Origin: Chrysoperla carnea
Taxonomy: Eukaryota; Arthropoda; Insecta; Neuroptera; Chrysopidae
Reading direction: 5' to 3'
DNA: 64,000 nt
Assembly: GCF_905475395.1 (NCBI RefSeq)
Contig: NC_058339.1
Span: forward strand, 20,778,001 to 20,842,000
Shown: positions 1 to 11,868 of the stretch, in pieces
Layout: every line of letters starts with the position of its first letter
How positions within the stretch are numbered: position 1 is the first letter of the stretch
The notes under the pieces: generated by a model
Told to the model about the DNA's origin: nothing
What the model saw: only the letters and a program-made list of their open reading frames with translations
Databases searched by the model: none
Made by a program: the position numbers and the translations under genes

Positions 1-42
1 AAAGTAGAAAAACCTTTGCCTGATTATAGCCTGTTGTTTCAG

Positions 43-214
43 TAATAAAATCTTCGAAGTTTCAAATCAAAGAGCTATTTATGACAAGGCTTTCATCTGC
101 GAAACATGCATGAGACCTTGCATGAGAAAATTCACTACTGGAATTGTCAACAGAGTGAGAACCACGTCTCAAAGTAGATTGACAAGGATAATAAATGCCG
201 AGGCCTGGTCATAA
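43..214 (+). CDS. possible terminal coding exon of a gene entering from the left
   Basis: A pyrimidine-bearing acceptor (TTGTTTCAG, ending at 42) is followed by a frame open from 44 to a TAA at 212-214, about 56 residues. This stretch is richer in GC than its surroundings and contains a cysteine cluster (C-E-T-C-M-R-P-C) followed by a basic tail ending A-E-A-W-S. An AATAAA lies at 396-401. There is no start codon, so it would be the last exon of a gene beginning outside the window. I do not recognise the family. Chance openness over 57 codons is possible in this composition. Confidence 0.35.
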
Positions 215-1283
215 TACCCATGTCTTAATATACAATATAATATCCTGGCGCGTATTTAAAATAAGATTATACCACTTAAATAAAGTTAAAACAGTATATT
301 TTGAACAAATTACCATTTTACCATTAAAAAAATTTTTTTTCATAGAATTTAAACAAAATTATTTAACAATATTACTTGTTTGAACGTTAAAACAAAATAA
401 ATTTTATTTATTTATTTTAAGCACATGTGAATGTGAAATATAAACACTAAATTGAAGCAGCTGATTCCGGTCATACGATCATGCGCATTGAATACCAGGC
501 CTCCAAAATGGTGTTTTCTCTGTTAGTTGTTTGAATATTGTATTTTCATCTTTGTTAATCTACTCTGTGACGCCAAAATAGACATACTTGGTATACACTG
601 GGCTTATCTATTTAAAATATATGATCTAAGCATGAGACTAACTAATTCATGCCAAATCAACGGAATTCGATTTGTATTACAAGAAAAAATTTGTATAATT
701 AATTAATTCAGTAATTAAATTTTAATATTAACCAATCATTTTTAATGGTGCAGAAAAATTAAACTAAAATAATTATATAATATACATCGAAATTATGTAA
801 TTTTACTAAATATAATAAATTTGTACATCCTCTTTATAAAATCGATAAAAATTTTGTAAAAAAATATAACTACAAATAAATATTTTATAAAATTATTATA
901 ATGATTTAATTCAATCCGTTGCAGTTGTTGAAAGTAAAAACCTTCAACAAGCATTCCAAATAAAACTCAATTTAATCAAGGTTGGAATTTGAAATTTGAT
1001 TTATCTGTTGTTTTGTTCTTTGCGTAAGGTGTATGCAAATTTTATTACATATTGATTATTTGGATTAATACAAATATTATTTAGATTGTTATGATGTGAC
1101 AATAAAACTGTAAGTTCATGGTTTGACGTATATAAATACTAACAGATACCCGACCGCTTTGCTGGGCAATTTCTCCTTCTTAAAACAAAGGCTATCACGT
1201 TATGGTGTTCACTTATCCTCCTTTTAGTTCACAATTTTATAGATTTGCCCATGATACTCGCTAACATGATAACTTTCTATAGG
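215..1283. other. AT-rich intergenic stretch
   Basis: No open frame with coding character is seen. Positions 1141-1185 match, in reverse complement, the stretch at about 44135-44180, so both are pieces of a dispersed repeat. Confidence 0.5.
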
Positions 1284-3080
1284 TCCAAACATTAAATTAA
1301 CCTGATTTGTATTCTTTTTGGATCAAAATTACCCCATCCACTGAGTTCCACTGAGTTTCATCAAATTCCAAAACAAAATTTTTTTTGCGTTTTTCTCGAT
1401 TTTTTCCAAGGGGTACCCCTTAAAAAAATTGCAAAAAATCAAAAAATTTTTTTAATCTCCAATATCGATAAAACTCAGTATATAAGGTAATTTTGACCCA
1501 AAAATTACAAAAATCGGGTGCATTTGTTGACTGATCGAATAGTTTTTGAGATACGGACTAAAATCGATCCAAATATTGCGATATCTCAAAAACTCAGCAT
1601 CCAATCATTAAATTAACCTGATTTTTATACTTTTTGGGTCAAAATTACCCCATCCACCGAGTTTCATCAAATTCCAAAACAAAATTTTTTTCCCGATTTT
1701 CTCAAAAATCGAAAAATTTTTTAATCTCCAATATCGATAAAACTCAGTAAATAAGGTAATTTTGACCCAAAAATTACAAAAATCGGGTGCATTTGTTGAC
1801 TGATCGAATAGTTTTTGAGATACGGACTAAAATCGATCCAAATATTGCGATATCTTAAAAACTCAGCATCCAATCATTAAATTAACCTGATTTTTATACT
1901 TTTTGGGTCAAAATTACCCCATCCACCGAGTTTCATCAAATTCCAAAACAAAATTTTTTTCCCGATTTTCTCAAAAATCGAAAAATTTTTTAATCTCCAA
2001 TATCGATAAAACTCAGTAAATAAGGTAATTTTGACCCAAAAATTAAAAAATCGGGTGCATTTGTTGACTGATCGAATAGTTTTTGAGATACGGACTAAAA
2101 TCGATCCAAATATTGCGATATCTTAAAAACTCAGCATCCAATCATTAAATTAACCTGATTTTTATACTTTTTGGGTCAAAATTACCCCATCCACCGAGTT
2201 TCATCAAATTCTAAACCAAAAATTTGTTTGCGTTTTTTTGATTTTTTCAAAGGGGTACCCTTTGAAAGGGGTACCCTTAAAAAAATTGCAAAAAATTGAA
2301 AAATTTTTTAATCTCCAATATCGATAAAACTCAGTATATAAGGTAATTTTGACCCAAAAATTAAAAAATCGGGTGCATTTGTTGACTGATCGAATAGTTT
2401 TTGAGATACGGACTAAAATCGATCCAAATATTGCGATATCTTAAAAACTCAGCATCCAATCATTAAATTAACCTGATTTTTATACTTTTTGGGTCAAAAT
2501 TACCCCATCCACCGAGTTTCATCAAATTCTAAACCAAAAATTTGTTTGCGTTTTTTTGATTTTTTCAAAGGGGTACCCTTTGAAAGGGGTACCCTTAAAA
2601 AAATTGCAAAAAATTGAAAAATTTTTTAATCTCCAATATCGATAAAACTCAGTATATAAGGTAATTTTGACCCAAAAATTACAAAAATCGGGTGCATTTG
2701 TTGACTGATCGAATAGTTTTTGAGATACGGACTAAAATCGATCCAAATATTGCGATATCTCAAAAACTCAGCATCCAATCATTAAATTAACCTGATTTTT
2801 ATACTTTTTGGGTCAAAATTACCCCATCCACCAAGTTTCATCAAATTCAAAAAACAAAATTTTTTTCCCGATTTTCTCAAAAATCGAAAAATTTTTTTAA
2901 TCTTCAATATCGATAAAACTCAGTATATAAGGTAATTTTGACCCAAAAATTACAAAAATCGGGTGCATTTGTTGACTGATCGATTTGTTTTTGAGATACG
3001 GACTAAAATTTATCCAAATATTGCGAAACAAAAATTTTTTTTCGTTTTTCTCGATTTTTCAAAGAGGTCGATTTTTTCAA
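1284..3080. repeat. satellite array of foldback units (SatA)
   Basis: Tandem units can be followed by the landmark ACTCAGCATCC at 1592, 1861, 2129, 2447 and 2766, giving spacings of 269, 268, 318 and 319 bp. The longer units carry an extra segment with GGGGTACCC boxes. Each unit is an imperfect palindrome: the inner arms AGTTTTTGAGATA and TATCTCAAAAACT are perfect, and the outer arms contain GGTAATTTTGACCCAAAAA and its near reverse complement TTTTTGGGTCAAAATTACC. A second short array is at 53140-53600. Confidence 0.9.
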
Positions 3081-3084
3081 AGTT

Positions 3085-3172
3085 TTGTTTATAGTATCAA
3101 TATTTCTAATCATTACAAACTTAGTACTAAACTTAATATACTTTGATATATTTCGTATATAGGATATAAAAA
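3085..3172 (-). repeat. RepA end fragment
   Basis: Matches the end of RepA (GTATCAATATTT, then a TTACAAACTT-like stretch, ending near GGATATAAAA). It abuts the satellite array directly. Confidence 0.7.
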
Positions 3173-3335
3173 CAATATTTGTCTAAAGTATTTATTATTT
3201 GAAAGTAAATAAAAATTAGAAACCGATAAAGAGTAATCTTTTCATTATTTTCTAATGAATTCCTTCGAGCAATAAACAATATTAAAATTAAATAAATTTC
3301 ATCATTTGTTTACTTCAGTACTTGAAACGAAGAAA

Positions 3336-3404
3336 TATATCAACGGGGTTTGAACTCACGACCTCTTGCGTGCTAGCTCTTTACCAACTGAAGTTGAAAT
3401 ACGA
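3336..3404 (-). repeat. tRNA-like sequence (SINE head or tRNA pseudogene)
   Basis: The minus strand reads TTCAGTTGGTAAAGAGC, like an A box and D arm, and 26 bp further on GTGAGTTCAAACCCC, like a B box. The spacing is tRNA-like. The anticodon stem does not pair well and the acceptor stem is not convincing, so a working tRNA is unlikely. Confidence 0.4.
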
Positions 3405-4237
3405 AATAATATTTATTTAGTAACTCATAATTTTAGTTGTTTTCAAATTTGTTTCCTTTGTACCATTTGAATATAGCCCATAGCCCCTAATAAAGATGGC
3501 TTAATCTATTACCACATATTTGCAATTTTCCACTTTTCGAATGAAGTTTTTGAAAATATTTATTAAAGATGACCTTAAGATACATTCCAATATATAGGTA
3601 ATTGAAATAATTATTGTTATTATATGTAGCAAAAAAAAAAATTAATAACTGATCTAAATAACCTTTTTTTTTTTTAATAATAATTAATAATATATATTAA
3701 TTAAGTAATTACATCTATATAGATATTATTTATAAATAAATAGAGAAAGTAAATAGGTAAATAATATACATACTCACATATGAAATGAAATAACCTTCTT
3801 TTTTGACCTTCATACCACATTTTGATAAATTGCTATTGATTTTATTTTTAATAACACAAATTATTAACTTAAAAAGATGGTAAAAAAGATAATCATTTAG
3901 AGAAATGTTATTGTTTTTAAGAAAAAAAAAAGATGATTTATTATACAAATTTCACCAATCAATAACATAAAAACGTGTAATTAAAATTTTCACACAAGCC
4001 AAGTATATACTTATTTCTTTGTTAGCTGAACACTAACAAATTTTTGACTTTGAAACTTTCATTATTGAAAATTTTTATAATAAATTGTAACTTTATGTAG
4101 GCATATCTACAAAATTCTTTGGTTTTGTTTAACAGTTATTGTGCTATTTCAAGTGACCATACTGATTATAATATTTCATTTTAGCGAGCGGATATTGAGA
4201 TTGGTACAAACTATGAAATTAATTTTAACAAGTTAAA
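3405..4237. other. AT-rich intergenic stretch
   Basis: Low-complexity A/T with poly-A and poly-T runs. I see no gene here. Confidence 0.5.
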
Positions 4238-4685
4238 ACAAACAATTGACTGAGTTAATTATTGAAATACCATGTATAGAAAGTGTTGATTACACTGTCA
4301 CATTACAAATACATACATGTCACACATACATAACTGATATTCCCATATAATACATACTATTTAATTTGCGCATTTTTACATTTAAACTTTTGTTCTATCT
4401 CTAACGGCTTACAAGATGGATCCTACAGACCCAAGATCCTGCTCATTTACGAACTCGATCTCACTTTTTACGTCCTTAGCCCGCTATACAAATTTCAGCT
4501 TGATAACTCTTTTCGTTTTCGAGTAATCGTGATGACAGACGGACAGACAGACAACCGGAAATGGACTAATTAGGTGATTTTATGAACACCTATACCAAAA
4601 TTTTGTTCATAGTATCAATATTTTTAAGCGTTACAAACTTGGGATTAAACTTAGTATACCATTGTATATTTCATATACATGGTTT
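4238..4685 (-). repeat. RepA copy, internally deleted
   Basis: Runs from the CAATTGACTGAGTTAATT end to the palindromic ATATTTCATATACATGG end. Compared with the copy at 8379-8941 it lacks the stretch with the AAACATCACTGTTTACC motif. Confidence 0.85.
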
Positions 4686-4720
4686 AAACAATTTATTTTA
4701 ATTTGTGTCAAACCTATGTT

Positions 4721-4799
4721 TTATGGTGGGAGCGCAAGGAAGTATGGCATTTTAACAATTTAATATATTCATTATGTGTTCTTTGCGCTCCCACCATAA
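4721..4799. repeat. hairpin with perfect 17 bp arms
   Basis: The left arm TTATGGTGGGAGCGCAA (4721-4737) and the right arm TTGCGCTCCCACCATAA (4783-4799) are exact reverse complements around a 45-base loop. Pairing can extend a few bases into the loop with mismatches. The arms are far richer in GC than their surroundings. It could be a small foldback element, a MITE relic or a microRNA-like precursor. Confidence 0.8.
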
Positions 4800-5081
4800 T
4801 ATCAGTTTTTATACACAAACAATAACGATTATTTATGGACCTTTCAGGACACAAAATCTTCGTTAATCCCTTCTACGCTCTGAAAGGTAGATTAAGACAG
4901 ATTTGATAACAAAAAAAATTTGGGCTTCTTCACGTTAATTGGCTTGAGTTTCACGTTAATGGACATAAAGTTTTTCCTTTTTCGCTATGTTTGTTAATGG
5001 CAGTCATTGACTTTGCACCTCCTTCATGCATATACCATGCACTACACCAGTCCATCACAACTATTAATTAAATTAATTTTG

Positions 5082-5180
5082 TTGCGACGGTGGGAATCGA
5101 CCCCGCTACCCTATGCACACCGCGAATGGAATTGGTTATTTAAAATTTTGATAACCGTTATCACCATTGCGCTTACGTAT
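5082..5180 (-). repeat. tRNA-derived SINE-like sequence
   Basis: On the minus strand an A-box-like AGCGCAATGGTGATAACG is followed by a B-box-like GGGGTCGATTCCCACC, with an oversized spacer between them that contains an AT insert. This fits a diverged tRNA-derived SINE head. It is not a functional tRNA because the anticodon arm is disrupted. Confidence 0.4.
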
Positions 5181-6039
5181 ACATTCTTTTTAAATAATTT
5201 GGTATACACCAGATTTAATTATTTTATTTTCACTTTCACAATTAAAAAAATAAAGAATTATAATAATAACAATAAATTAAAAATTTTTATTCCAAATTCT
5301 CACGTTGTGTAAAAATTTGTATATGTATAGCATTTAATTGCACAATTATAGTAATCTTATTTTGTTAACTTATATAATTTAATTAAGGGAATAAATATTT
5401 TTGTTTAGAAGAAATAAATTATCAAAAAATTAAATACAATAGAAAGTTTATATCATTACTATTATAAAATTTTTAACCAATTATATACAAATAATATAAT
5501 ATACATATGTGTTTTATTGTGTTTATTTGACCTGACCTGAGACTGATTGTGAGTCATGTTTTTTAAGTATGGTAAGTGAAATATATGATTTAAAAACGTA
5601 CAAAGTAAGACTTTGTTTTTTAGCAGCTTAAAAGTAGACCAACGGTAATAATATGAAAGTAAATAATTATCCTACACACTAACACGTGTGTTTTTTGTTA
5701 TATGTGTGATAACAAATGTCAATAAAGTTAGCATAACCAATAATACAATGAAACCAATATAATGAAATAACCAATAATACAATGAAAAGGTTCATTTTGT
5801 ATGTTATATAAGAAATTTCAAAATTGGTGTTTTTATGGGCTTACGAAACTTGGAAGTGGTGCTTTTACCAATATTCTCAGCAAATTTACGCTACAGCTGG
5901 TGATGTCAAACCGAGATCGATTTCCATTAATATCAAATTCCAAGTAATATCAAAATACTTTCCTAAGAATAATGTAGTAAGTTTAATATTTCTTAAATTT
6001 ATTCCGGAAAAAAATATTCTAAATTCAATGTGCCTGTGT
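5181..6039. other. intergenic stretch without recognised gene
   Basis: AT-rich. An 88-codon open frame starting near 5824 on the plus strand has no recognisable domain and runs into RepB at its 3' end, so I do not call it a gene. Confidence 0.5.
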
Positions 6040-6175
6040 ATCTGTGTATCCATGTGTCTGCCTGTGGTATTGAAGATCCTAAACGGATGAACCGATTTTG
6101 TTTTTTTTGTTTGTTTGGAAGATAATTTAATCGAGAGTGCTCTTAGCCGGAAACATACGGTGCGAGCTTATTTTA
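6040..6175 (+). repeat. RepB copy, partial
   Basis: Contains the family core AAACGGATGAACCGATTTTG and the downstream GGTAATTTAA-like block shared with copies at 18681, 22612, 37410 and 56040. Confidence 0.8.
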
Positions 6176-8251
6176 TATTAGGGGTTTCTTCAAATTTTTA
6201 ATTTAATATTTACTAAATCAGGTAAATTGTGATATATTTCTATTACCATATATCACAAATATGAGGTTTGGTTTTATTTTATTTCAGACTTACCGAAACA
6301 AATGTAAATTATCCGCCATCAAAGTCACTTTTTAAAATGCGCTGAAAACAGAAGAAAAGAAAAATTAAAATTTATACAAAAAACAATTTAATATCAATAA
6401 AATCATATATTTTAATCATAATTATATCAAAAGTGTACATTTTCGATATCGGCAAATACAAAAGAGAAAATGCACAAATATTAGGATGTGACAACCACGT
6501 CTAATGGTTCACGACTTCTGTGATGTGACAAAACCTTTCAATACTTTGCAAAACTTTAATTTCACAACTAAGTAATACACATACATCATTATTTCTACTA
6601 TTATATCTACACTTTTTATTGATATATTTTTGGGCGATCATAATTGCATACAGTTTTTTGGAAATTTCTCTACCGTACATTACCGTAGCATCTCTACTTG
6701 GTTGCTTTTACTTCAACTTCAGTCTGTATGTTTATATCAAAAAAGAGTTACAAGTTAGTATTATAAAGAAAGTAATATCTTATTCATTTCTGGTTAATTT
6801 TTAATTTATTTGGAGGCAGAGAAGATAATCATTTTTGGGTGAAAAAAGCATTAATTACGGTGCCTTTATTAAAAAAGAGCAAGTCTCAAATTGCGACTTT
6901 ATGGATCTATGCTAATATCATTTCAGTACATTTCAGTACAATTATCAGAACATAAGTGGTAAATTACAAATCAATTATATAAAGTTAGTACAATAATTTT
7001 AAGTTCGTGCATACGCTTAAAAAAAACTAATTACGATTTTATTTTATTAAATGTCATTTCCGTCTTAAACTGACCTAATGAAAGGAATAAATACCCTTAT
7101 TAAATAAATTTAATGTGTTACTTTCACAAATTAACTTATTATATCTGAAAGAATAAAAGAATAATATAAATAAGCAGCATCAAAAAAACCAACAAAAAAG
7201 CAAAATGGTTTAAAATGAATAACACATTTTAGCTGGTCATGAAAAAAGAAAAAAATTATCGCTCCCTTTTTTCTTTTTATCATTAAATGAATTAGTCCTA
7301 TACATTTTTTAAGCAATTTTTTGTTTTTTTAGTTTTTCTAGAAACTTAAAAACCAAAAAACCACGATTTTGAATTTGATTTACTCAAAAGCAACCAACGA
7401 ATAAACTTAAAATTGGTAAATAAAAAATTATTTCTTAAGTACCTTTTGTTGGTTGCACCTTGCGACATTGTACATAATTAAATTACTTTTCCAAATACGT
7501 TTTGTATTGAATTTTGACAGATGTTTTTAATAAGTATTACAAAATTTATTTTATAAACAATCGAATTACTTAATACTGGCTCAAGTAAACCAACTCAGTT
7601 ATTATCATTTACGTATTATAGTCATTAAAAAAAAATTTTTTTTGTTCAAAAAATTAATACATTACGTTTGAGTTCTTCTAAATGAAATATCTGTGGTTGG
7701 GTCATGAGTGCGGAAAAACTCTTCTAATCCTGTAGCCGGGAAAGACTATACGATTTCGGAATTTTACTGATAACATAATAATTTGAATCGATTGCTACAT
7801 TAAATGTTTGAGTTTTGGGAAACTTTTATGGTGTTTTTGTGGATTACTCGTCTAGATAGATATGTATAGACTTATCAAAGTCTCTATAAACAATAGAGTT
7901 ATAAGAAATTAATTGATTTAAAAGTAGAATCGTAATAGGTTTCCCAAAAGAACTCTCTTGATAAAGAGGTTATGTATACATATAAATAATTATTGATTGT
8001 ATATAATAAGTTTTTTTTTTAAATAATCTATTGCTTTCCAATTACCTACATGTTTTTATAAACTGATGAACTTCCGTTTTGCATTTATATTGATTTGTTT
8101 GTTTGGATATGTAAATATATGTATTTCAAGTTTAATTTGTAGATATAACTAATGTCATATTAATAAATAGTAAATATATTTTCTATTCTTATCATAGAAA
8201 CCAGATAAGAAAAGAATTTCTTTACGTAGACCTTAACATCTAATAATAAAG
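6176..8251. other. AT-rich intergenic stretch
   Basis: Only short open frames rich in F, I, K and N, as expected by chance. No repeat or gene is recognised. Confidence 0.5.
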
Positions 8252-8338
8252 AAATTAGGACCAATTTCGCACAGAAATTTTTATCAATATCATTCTACCA
8301 TATTGATAAAAATTTCTGTGCGAAATTGGTCCTAATTT
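8252..8338. repeat. perfect 39 bp inverted repeat, 9-base loop
   Basis: The left arm 8252-8290 starts AAATTAGGACC and includes TTTCGCACAG. It is matched base for base by the reverse complement at 8300-8338. The loop is CATTCTACC. Every arm position was checked by eye. No coding content is present. Confidence 0.95.
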
Positions 8339-8378
8339 TAATGTGTGATTCCTTCCACCATATTTGATATACATGCCT

Positions 8379-8941
8379 TTTTATACCATGTATATATGAA
8401 ATATACATAGTATATTAAGTTTAGTCCCAAGTTTGTAATGCTTAAAAATAATGATGGTAGGAAAAAATTTTTGTCATAGGTGTTCATAAAATCACCTAAT
8501 TAGTCCATTTCCGGTTGTCCGTCCGTCCGTCCGTCTGTGGACACGATAACTCAAAAACGAAAATAGATATCGAGCTGAAATTTTTACAGCGTACTCAGGA
8601 CGTAAAAAGTGAGGTCAAGTTCGTAAATGAGCATCATAGGTCAATTGGGTCTTGGGTCCGTAGGACCCATCTTGTAAACCGTTAGAGATACAACAAAAGT
8701 TTAAATTTTAAAAATGTGCCTTATCAAAAGTTAAACAACTTTTGTTTGAAACATTTTTGGTAAACATCACTGTTTACCCGTGAGGGCGCCTATTAGGCGG
8801 AAATTTTATAATATGTAGTATACTTGATTATCATTTATGTATGTGTCACATGTTTGTATGTGTAATGTGATAAAGAAATCAACACTGACTATGCATGGTA
8901 TTTCAACAATTAACTCAGTCAATTGTTTGTTTTCACTTGTT
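8379..8941 (+). repeat. RepA, near full-length copy (reference orientation)
   Basis: About 563 bp. Order of blocks: palindromic end (ATACCATGTATATATG), TTTGTAATGCTTAAAAATA, CACCTAATTAGTCCATTT, a (CCGT)n stretch, AACTCAAAAACGAAAA, CTTGTAAACCGTTAGAGAT, AAACATCACTGTTTACC, and the terminal CAATTAACTCAGTCAATTG. No open reading frame. Non-autonomous element of unknown class. Confidence 0.9.
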
Positions 8942-9023
8942 TAGTTTTAAATTAAAAATTTAAATACTTTTTAAAGCACAAGCTTTTATTGTACTAAAAA
9001 AACATAAAATATATGAGTGAATA

Positions 9024-9125
9024 TGAACACCTATACCAAAATTTTGTTCATAGTATCAATATTTTTAAGCGTTACAAACTTGGGACTAAACTTAGTATAC
9101 CTTGATATATTTCATATTCATGGTA
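9024..9125 (-). repeat. RepA end fragment
   Basis: Holds only the palindromic end and the adjoining GCGTTACAAACTTGGGAC block. Confidence 0.85.
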
Positions 9126-10171
9126 TAATTACAATCACAAAATATCTTTTTTAAAATAATGTTGTAGTAAGAATAATTTAATTTGAGCTTGATTTATTAA
9201 ACTATTTATAAAAGAATAGTTTTTGTCCGCGGATAATGATTCATTTTTACCCCGACTTTACAATGGCGAGGGTTGTGTTTGACCGATATGTATTTATGTT
9301 CATTTGTTCCCACCTAGCTTCTTAACTACTTGTCATAATTTCACAAATGAGGTATCGTTAGATGCGCTTTGACCGCTGATTATAGGCCATGTGGCGTCAC
9401 ATTAAATTGAATATGAGGACCTCTCGAGGCGTCAAGGTACCATTTGTCATATTTTACTTTGGTTACGAGCAAGATCCTTCAGGTTCTTCAATCTGGTTTT
9501 ATTTGCAGGATGAAAAGATTAGAAACAAAGAACATAATAAAAATTTTAGGAAAAATTGACGTTGGTGGTGCTTACACAACTGTTGATATTGAGGCAAGAA
9601 ATCATGACTTGAGTCTCTAATGCACAAATAAATTTATTATTTATATTTTGTTTTTGCTAAATGAGTTCATATTGCATTTAGAATAATAGACCAAAATGAT
9701 TGTTATTATTGTAATAATGTATTCATTTAATTCCAGTTACACAAATCGAAATAAATAATCTTTTTACAACAATAAATTGTAGATTATAATCAAATGTATA
9801 TCAAATGTGTTTTTATTATTGACCTACATCGATACAATAATTTATAATTTGTTTCGGTTAATTTCCTTATTGATAACAATTATTTTATAAATCATAATTT
9901 GTTGTGGTTATATATTTCATATTTACCTTCCATTTAAATCAGTTCAAAAAAATAAATTTCAAAATTTTAAAGCTATACATCAAAATACATAATTTTTGAT
10001 TGTAAAAAAAGCTGTTCGGTTTTTGTTGAATATTTTTAAAAGTCGAGTGATTTTAGAGTTTTAAAACATGTATAACATTTTCAGAAATTTTTGATGAACT
10101 GTCAAAAAAATCGTATTCCCCGTTTACTTTTCACGGTACCACGGTATCTTATACATTTAAACGAGAATTCT

Positions 10172-10216
<45 letters not shown>

Positions 10217-11664
10217 ACGATCTTGGAAATGGCTCCAACGATTTTCATGAAAATGAGTATGTAGGGGTTTTTTGGGGCGATAAGTCGATCTAACAAGGTT
10301 TCATTTTAAAAAAACGTCGTTTTATTCGTTTTTTCATGACAAACTGAAACATACATCGCAAAATATGACTCTTCCTGACATCTATTGGTGTATATCGTAG
10401 TTACCGGGACATTCAAATTGGTATTTGTGTTTAGACATTTAAAACGGTCTTCTATTAGTGATAAAATTTGTCTCTTTTTAAGAATACCGAGCAAAGCTCG
10501 GTCATCCAGATATTATACAGTTATGTTAAGAATGTTATAGATATTTGAACGCAAAATATCCATTATATTATGATTATTAATATAAATTCTGATATTTATT
10601 ATTTTAAACATATCATCTGATAATAAATATTAAATTTGACAATGGCACGCTCCTACACATTTTTTTTTTAATTTAATTTTTATATCTTCAACTGAAAGAG
10701 GGAAAGTTTTTATATAAACTATGTTATATAACGGTTTTTAAAAATATTTGTGTGTGATGACATTAATTTTATTAAAGAAATATTCCGTATCAAAACCAAA
10801 ACTATAGTGATTGCTTTGTAGTGTCTACTTTCGTTATTCCTAAGGTTAAGGCAACGTGAATAAGGAATAATACTTCAATAATCTACCTAACAACATATAA
10901 ATCCTATATTTCAAAAACTATGGTATAAAATATCAAAAATAACTTCTAGAACTATGATGGTATCTATATACGATTTTTTTTTTTGAACCGAAACTCGTTA
11001 AACATGGATCCATTTAATCATAAAATTAATTAGATTGAATATGGTTAAAAACTGTTTAAAATGTGATTTTTATATTTTAATTGTATGATTCATTTTTTGA
11101 TTTTCAAGGCATTGCCACTGAGAATGATAATTATTTGTATTGGTAAAATTTTTCAAAATATTTTGATTTCAATAAAATTTTTATAGATTACTCCTACAAA
11201 TCTCTCAAAGCAAAATAGCCTCACAGACTCTAAGAATTTAGTACAAAATCAGTATTATCAATATGTATACAGGGTGTTCTGTTATTGACTGCAGATCGTC
11301 GGCCTACACAATAAGCTCATAAAGACGAAGGAAAAAGTCATTTACCAATTTTGGATTTGAGCCCTAGTTTGGGCGCTACAGGTATGGCAAAAATTGATAA
11401 ATTTGTTCATTCACTGACTATGATTCGATAACCAGCAGCCAATGATAATCAGTAAATATTAGTATATTTCATTCCAGAATATTAAACTAAAGAAGGGATA
11501 TGAACTGATTTCAATTGGATTATATCATTTTGAAAAAAACATTTAAAAAAAGTATTTGATTGGTTTGGTCAAATCCTACTTTTTTTATTTTTATTATATT
11601 TTTCCAAGAAAACATTAGATTCTTAGTAAAAAAACAAATTAAGTCATAAAAGGCGTTGTTTTAA
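9126..11664. other. intergenic stretch with a TA microsatellite
   Basis: No gene recognised. Positions 10174-10214 are an uninterrupted (TA)n run of about 41 bp. An ACAGGGTGTT motif at about 11271 is of a kind seen at ends of some transposable elements, but I could not define an element. Confidence 0.5.
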
Positions 11665-11868
11665 TTTGTTTGAAACATTTTTTCGTAAACATCACTGTTT
11701 ACCCGTGAGGGCGCCAATTAAGCGGAAATTTTATAATATGTACTATACTTGATTAACAGTTATGTATGTGTCACATGTTTGTATGTGTAATGTGATAAAG
11801 AAATCAACACTGACTATGAATGGTATTTCAACAATTAACTCAGTCAATTGTTTGTTTTCACTTGTTTT
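11665..11868 (+). repeat. RepA right-end fragment
   Basis: Covers AAACATCACTGTTTACC through the terminal AACTCAGTCAATTGTTTG block. The left half is missing. A still shorter end piece lies at about 12785-12832. Confidence 0.85.

Noticed and set aside
5007-5312. Plus-strand open frame of 101 codons
   Set aside because: It runs through the tRNA-like SINE sequence on the opposite strand and then into A/T-rich sequence, so chance explains it.
10174-10214. (TA)n run considered as a cruciform or origin element
   Set aside because: An ordinary microsatellite in A/T-rich sequence with no other supporting signal.
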